Shown: piece after piece, positions 6,588 to 8,196 of the stretch
How positions within the stretch are numbered: position 1 is the stretch's first letter
Layout: each line of letters begins with the position of its first letter
Origin: an uncultured Bacillota bacterium
GTDB taxonomy: Bacteria; Bacillota_I; Bacilli_A; RF39; UBA660
Direction of reading: 5' to 3'
Assembly: GCA_947179265.1 (NCBI GenBank)
Contig: CAMXBB010000054.1
Coordinates: 1 to 8,196 of the forward strand
Length of the DNA: 8,196 nucleotides
Notes under the pieces: generated by a model
The model's database searches: none
What the model saw: only the letters and a program-made list of their open reading frames with translations
What the model was told of the DNA's origin: nothing
Translations under genes and position numbers: made by a program

Positions 6588-7001
6588 TTAAACCTCCCTT
6601 TCCATTATTATGGCATCTTCATTACCATAATAATTCTTTCTTCTATTTATCTCTTTAAAACCACACTTAGTATATAATCGTATAGCTTTTTCATTATTTT
6701 CACGTACTTCTAGCATTATTTTATTTCCAGAAGTATTATTTATCAAATGAGTAATTAATTCTTCTCCAATGCCTCTATTTTGATTATTTAGAGATACTGC
6801 AATATTAATTATATCTGTAATCTCAAAATGATTCTCAAAATGAAGGAATCCAATTACTTCATTATTGCTTTCATATACATAGATATTTGCATAATCGTTG
6901 TTTAGATTCTTGATATCATATACCTTATTAAAGTCCTTCTTTATTTGCTCTCCAATCGAATCGATATAATTATAATCATTTGAATTATATAGTCTAATCA
7001 T
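6588..7001 (-). CDS. rimI: RimI-like GNAT N-acetyltransferase
   Basis: This 137-aa single-domain GNAT protein is expected to acetylate protein N-termini using acetyl-CoA; RimI acts on ribosomal protein S18 in E. coli. Motif A is QNRGIGEEL (74-82), giving the acetyl-CoA pyrophosphate loop. LEVRENNEKAIRLYTKCGF (97-115) is the RimI-type C-terminal signature, with Glu98 and Tyr110 at the places of the catalytic Glu and Tyr of E. coli RimI, and RRKNYY (120-125) follows. Its start overlaps the tsaB stop by 8 nt (ATGATTAG), and its stop lies 3 nt before tsaD. GAGG (7014-7011) with a 9-nt spacer is the ribosome-binding site, located inside tsaB. The position between tsaB and tsaD is the standard one in Bacillota and supports the name. 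The true substrate may be other proteins, as GNAT specificity is hard to predict. Confidence 0.9.
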   Translation of the reverse strand: MIRLYNSNDYNYIDSIGEQIKKDFNKVYDIKNLNNDYANIYVYESNNEVIGFLHFENHFEITDIINIAVSLNNQNRGIGEELITHLINNTSGNKIMLEVRENNEKAIRLYTKCGFKEINRRKNYYGNEDAIIMEREV

Positions 7002-7578
7002 TTTTTAACGCCTCAATGACTTTAATATAAATTGGATTGACTTTATGAGCTAACGTAGGCTCGATATTATTCATATATTTTTTTATCTTAGATAAATCCA
7101 ATTTACAAGGAATTATATTATCTTCTAATTTTTCATCACTAATATATTTTTTAAAGTCATCATTACTCTTATAGAATAATTCACTGAGTAGTTTATCATC
7201 ATTCGCAAATAAGGCTCCAAATACACCTTTAACATCATGTATTGCCACTAATTTTTTATCATTTGATTCATAGCTAACAGCATAGGCTTCTAAACTAGTT
7301 ATTGTTTTAATTGGAACATTTAAAGTATAAGCTAAAGTTTTAGCTATAGTTACTCCCAATCTTACACCTGTAAATGATCCAGGTCCATTAACTACTAATA
7401 TTTGCTTTAAATCATGTACAGTTAATTTATTAGATTTTAAAATATCATCTATCATTGGCATAGTAAAATCAGAATGATTTCTACTAGATACTTTCCTTCT
7501 TTCATCTATTAAACTATCATCATTAAATAATCCAATAACAATTTCTGAATCATGTGTGTCAATAAATAATGATTTCAT
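6994..7578 (-). CDS. tsaB: t6A synthesis scaffold protein TsaB
   Basis: TsaB is a catalytically inactive paralogue of TsaD that dimerises with it and is required for t6A37 formation. The N-terminus MKSLFIDTHDSEIVIGLF (1-18) is the ASKHA-fold opening strand pair, and VNGPGSFTGVRLG (63-75) is the TsaB/TsaD-family signature. The metal-binding HxxxH of TsaD is absent, as expected. At 194 aa the protein is shorter than many TsaB proteins (about 220-230), with the loss in the second half; the conserved first half is complete. The start ATG is preceded by GGAAGTGAT (7590-7582) with a 3-nt spacer and lies about 15 nt from the predicted transcript start. It overlaps rimI by 8 nt. The reading frame shows no disruption, so a reduced C-terminal domain is more likely than a frameshift. 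Confidence 0.95.
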   Translation of the reverse strand: MKSLFIDTHDSEIVIGLFNDDSLIDERRKVSSRNHSDFTMPMIDDILKSNKLTVHDLKQILVVNGPGSFTGVRLGVTIAKTLAYTLNVPIKTITSLEAYAVSYESNDKKLVAIHDVKGVFGALFANDDKLLSELFYKSNDDFKKYISDEKLEDNIIPCKLDLSKIKKYMNNIEPTLAHKVNPIYIKVIEALKND

Positions 7579-7599
7579 AATATCACTTCCATCGAAGGT

Positions 7600-7608
7600 A
7601 TTATACCA
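7600..7608 (-). promoter_or_regulatory. Extended -10 promoter of tsaB-rimI-tsaD
   Basis: On the minus strand, TGGTATAAT (7608-7600) is an extended -10 with a perfect hexamer, identical to the xfp element. The -35 position falls in the tsaE terminator stem and has no match. Transcription should start near 7593, leaving a leader of about 15 nt with GGAAGTGAT before the ATG. The -10 sits in an 11-nt palindrome, GGTATAATACC (7607-7597). Confidence 0.65.
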
Positions 7609-7609
7609 T

Positions 7610-7631
7610 AAAAAAAATACCTTAAGGTATT
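7610..7631 (-). terminator. Intrinsic terminator of tsaE
   Basis: On the minus strand, AATACC TTAA GGTATT (7631-7616) forms a 6-bp stem with a 4-nt loop and is followed by T through 7610; flanking A/T bases can extend the stem. It starts right after the tsaE stop codon (7634-7632). The stem is short, so some read-through into tsaB is likely. On the plus strand the T run is shorter. Confidence 0.75.
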
Positions 7632-8084
7632 TTATAAAACAAAATTTACTAAATCTTCGTATTTTTGACCATATGGCTTTAATATTAAAACTCGCGTATT
7701 TTCTCCAACAACTTTAAATTTAATATCTAATCTTTCATCGGGAAGTTTATCTTGAATCAACTCTGCCCATTCAATAATAGTTATATCTTCGCTCTTAAAA
7801 TAATCATTAAAACCAATCGTAGTATCACTATCTTCTAAACGATACACATCCATATGATTTAATGGAACTTCTCCAGATTCATATTCTTTTACAATATTAA
7901 AAGTTGGACTTGTAATGTTTTCACTAATACCTAAAGACTTAGCAAATCCCTTAACAAATACAGTCTTTCCGCTACCTAATTCACCATCTAAACAGATCAC
8001 CATTCCAGGAAATTTTTCTGACTCAATATTTTCAGCCAATTCCATAGTATCGTTTTCACTTCTTGATGTATATTTGTAATCCAT
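7632..8084 (-). CDS. tsaE: t6A synthesis ATPase TsaE
   Basis: TsaE is a small P-loop ATPase that binds the TsaB-TsaD complex and is needed for repeated cycles of threonylcarbamoyl transfer to tRNA A37. The 150-aa length is typical. GELGSGKT (34-41) is the Walker A motif, TSPTF (58-62) is the conserved switch-like segment, HMDVYRL (77-83) is the Walker B region, and ITIIEWAE (101-108) is the family's conserved C-terminal strand. The ATG is preceded by AGGTGAT (8096-8090) with a 5-nt spacer. It is the promoter-proximal member of the tsaE-tsaB-rimI-tsaD cluster but is cut off from tsaB by a terminator and a new promoter, so its level may be set separately. The fourth t6A enzyme, TsaC/YwlC, is not in this window. 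Confidence 0.97.
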   Translation of the reverse strand: MDYKYTSRSENDTMELAENIESEKFPGMVICLDGELGSGKTVFVKGFAKSLGISENITSPTFNIVKEYESGEVPLNHMDVYRLEDSDTTIGFNDYFKSEDITIIEWAELIQDKLPDERLDIKFKVVGENTRVLILKPYGQKYEDLVNFVL

Positions 8085-8089
8085 TTTTT

Positions 8090-8132
8090 ATCACCTATAA
8101 GAATTATAACAACAACAAAATATATATATCAA
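8090..8132 (-). promoter_or_regulatory. Promoter and fused Shine-Dalgarno of tsaE
   Basis: On the minus strand, TTGATA (8132-8127) is a 5/6 match to the -35 consensus, followed by an 18-nt spacer and TGTTATAAT (8111-8103), an extended -10 with a perfect hexamer. AGGTGAT (8096-8090) begins 6 nt later, at the expected transcript start, giving a leader of about 12 nt. This is the best-formed promoter in the window. Confidence 0.8.
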
Positions 8133-8196
8133 TATATTTGTAAAATTTTATACTATAATTTTACTATAAAAATAAATAAAATAAAAAATATAATAC
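8133..8196. other. AT-rich intergenic edge without a recognisable gene
   Basis: The stretch is almost pure A and T. It contains plus-strand TATAAT boxes at 8154-8159 and 8189-8194, either of which could serve a rightward gene beyond the edge, but no -35 or ribosome-binding site accompanies them, so no promoter is called. Confidence 0.5.

Noticed and set aside
8121..8140. TA-rich repeat upstream of tsaE as a replication origin or iteron
   Set aside because: It is a short TA run without repeated units or DnaA-box-like sequences and is explained by the AT-rich promoter spacer.

Overview
The window is AT-rich DNA from a low-GC Gram-positive-type bacterium (Bacillota, Bacilli-like, or an Acholeplasma/RF39-like relative; the exact lineage cannot be read from this sequence). 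The standard code fits: the long ORFs stay intact when every Trp is TGG, and TGA closes one gene (1381-1383). Ribosome-binding sites match the 16S tail (AGGTGAT or GGGAGG types) and promoters carry perfect TATAAT boxes. No RNA gene, CRISPR array, transposase, integrase or phage structural gene is visible.

Left part, + strand (1-3144). A membrane protein of unknown family enters from the left edge and ends at a strong intrinsic terminator. A promoter then drives a 67-codon acidic DUF1292-like protein that overlaps, by ATGA, a 431-aa membrane-anchored lytic transglycosylase with an unrecognised cytoplasmic N-terminal domain. After a hairpin that looks like a terminator but also contains the next gene's Shine-Dalgarno, there is a SleB/CwlJ-type cell wall hydrolase. 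These genes point to peptidoglycan cleavage and hence to a cell with a wall, or to a phage- or conjugation-derived cassette, though nothing else supports the latter.

Middle, - strand (3177-5477). A single-gene unit encodes a complete phosphoketolase (Xfp), with its own extended -10 promoter and a terminator whose stem starts inside the last codons. It converges on the hydrolase gene.

Right part, - strand (5571-8084). This is the conserved Bacillota cluster tsaE-tsaB-rimI-tsaD. TsaB, TsaD and TsaE install t6A37 on ANN-decoding tRNAs; the partner TsaC/YwlC is not in the window. RimI is the usual GNAT hitchhiker. tsaB, rimI and tsaD are tightly packed (8-nt overlap, then a 3-nt gap), whereas tsaE is separated from tsaB by a terminator and a new promoter.

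The most notable signals are regulatory. Promoter and Shine-Dalgarno are nearly fused (TATAAT, 5-6 nt, AGGTGAT) at three unrelated genes, implying mRNAs that begin at the ribosome-binding site. The hydrolase gene's Shine-Dalgarno lies inside a terminator stem. I see no convincing new multi-gene system; the rest is mostly housekeeping sequence.
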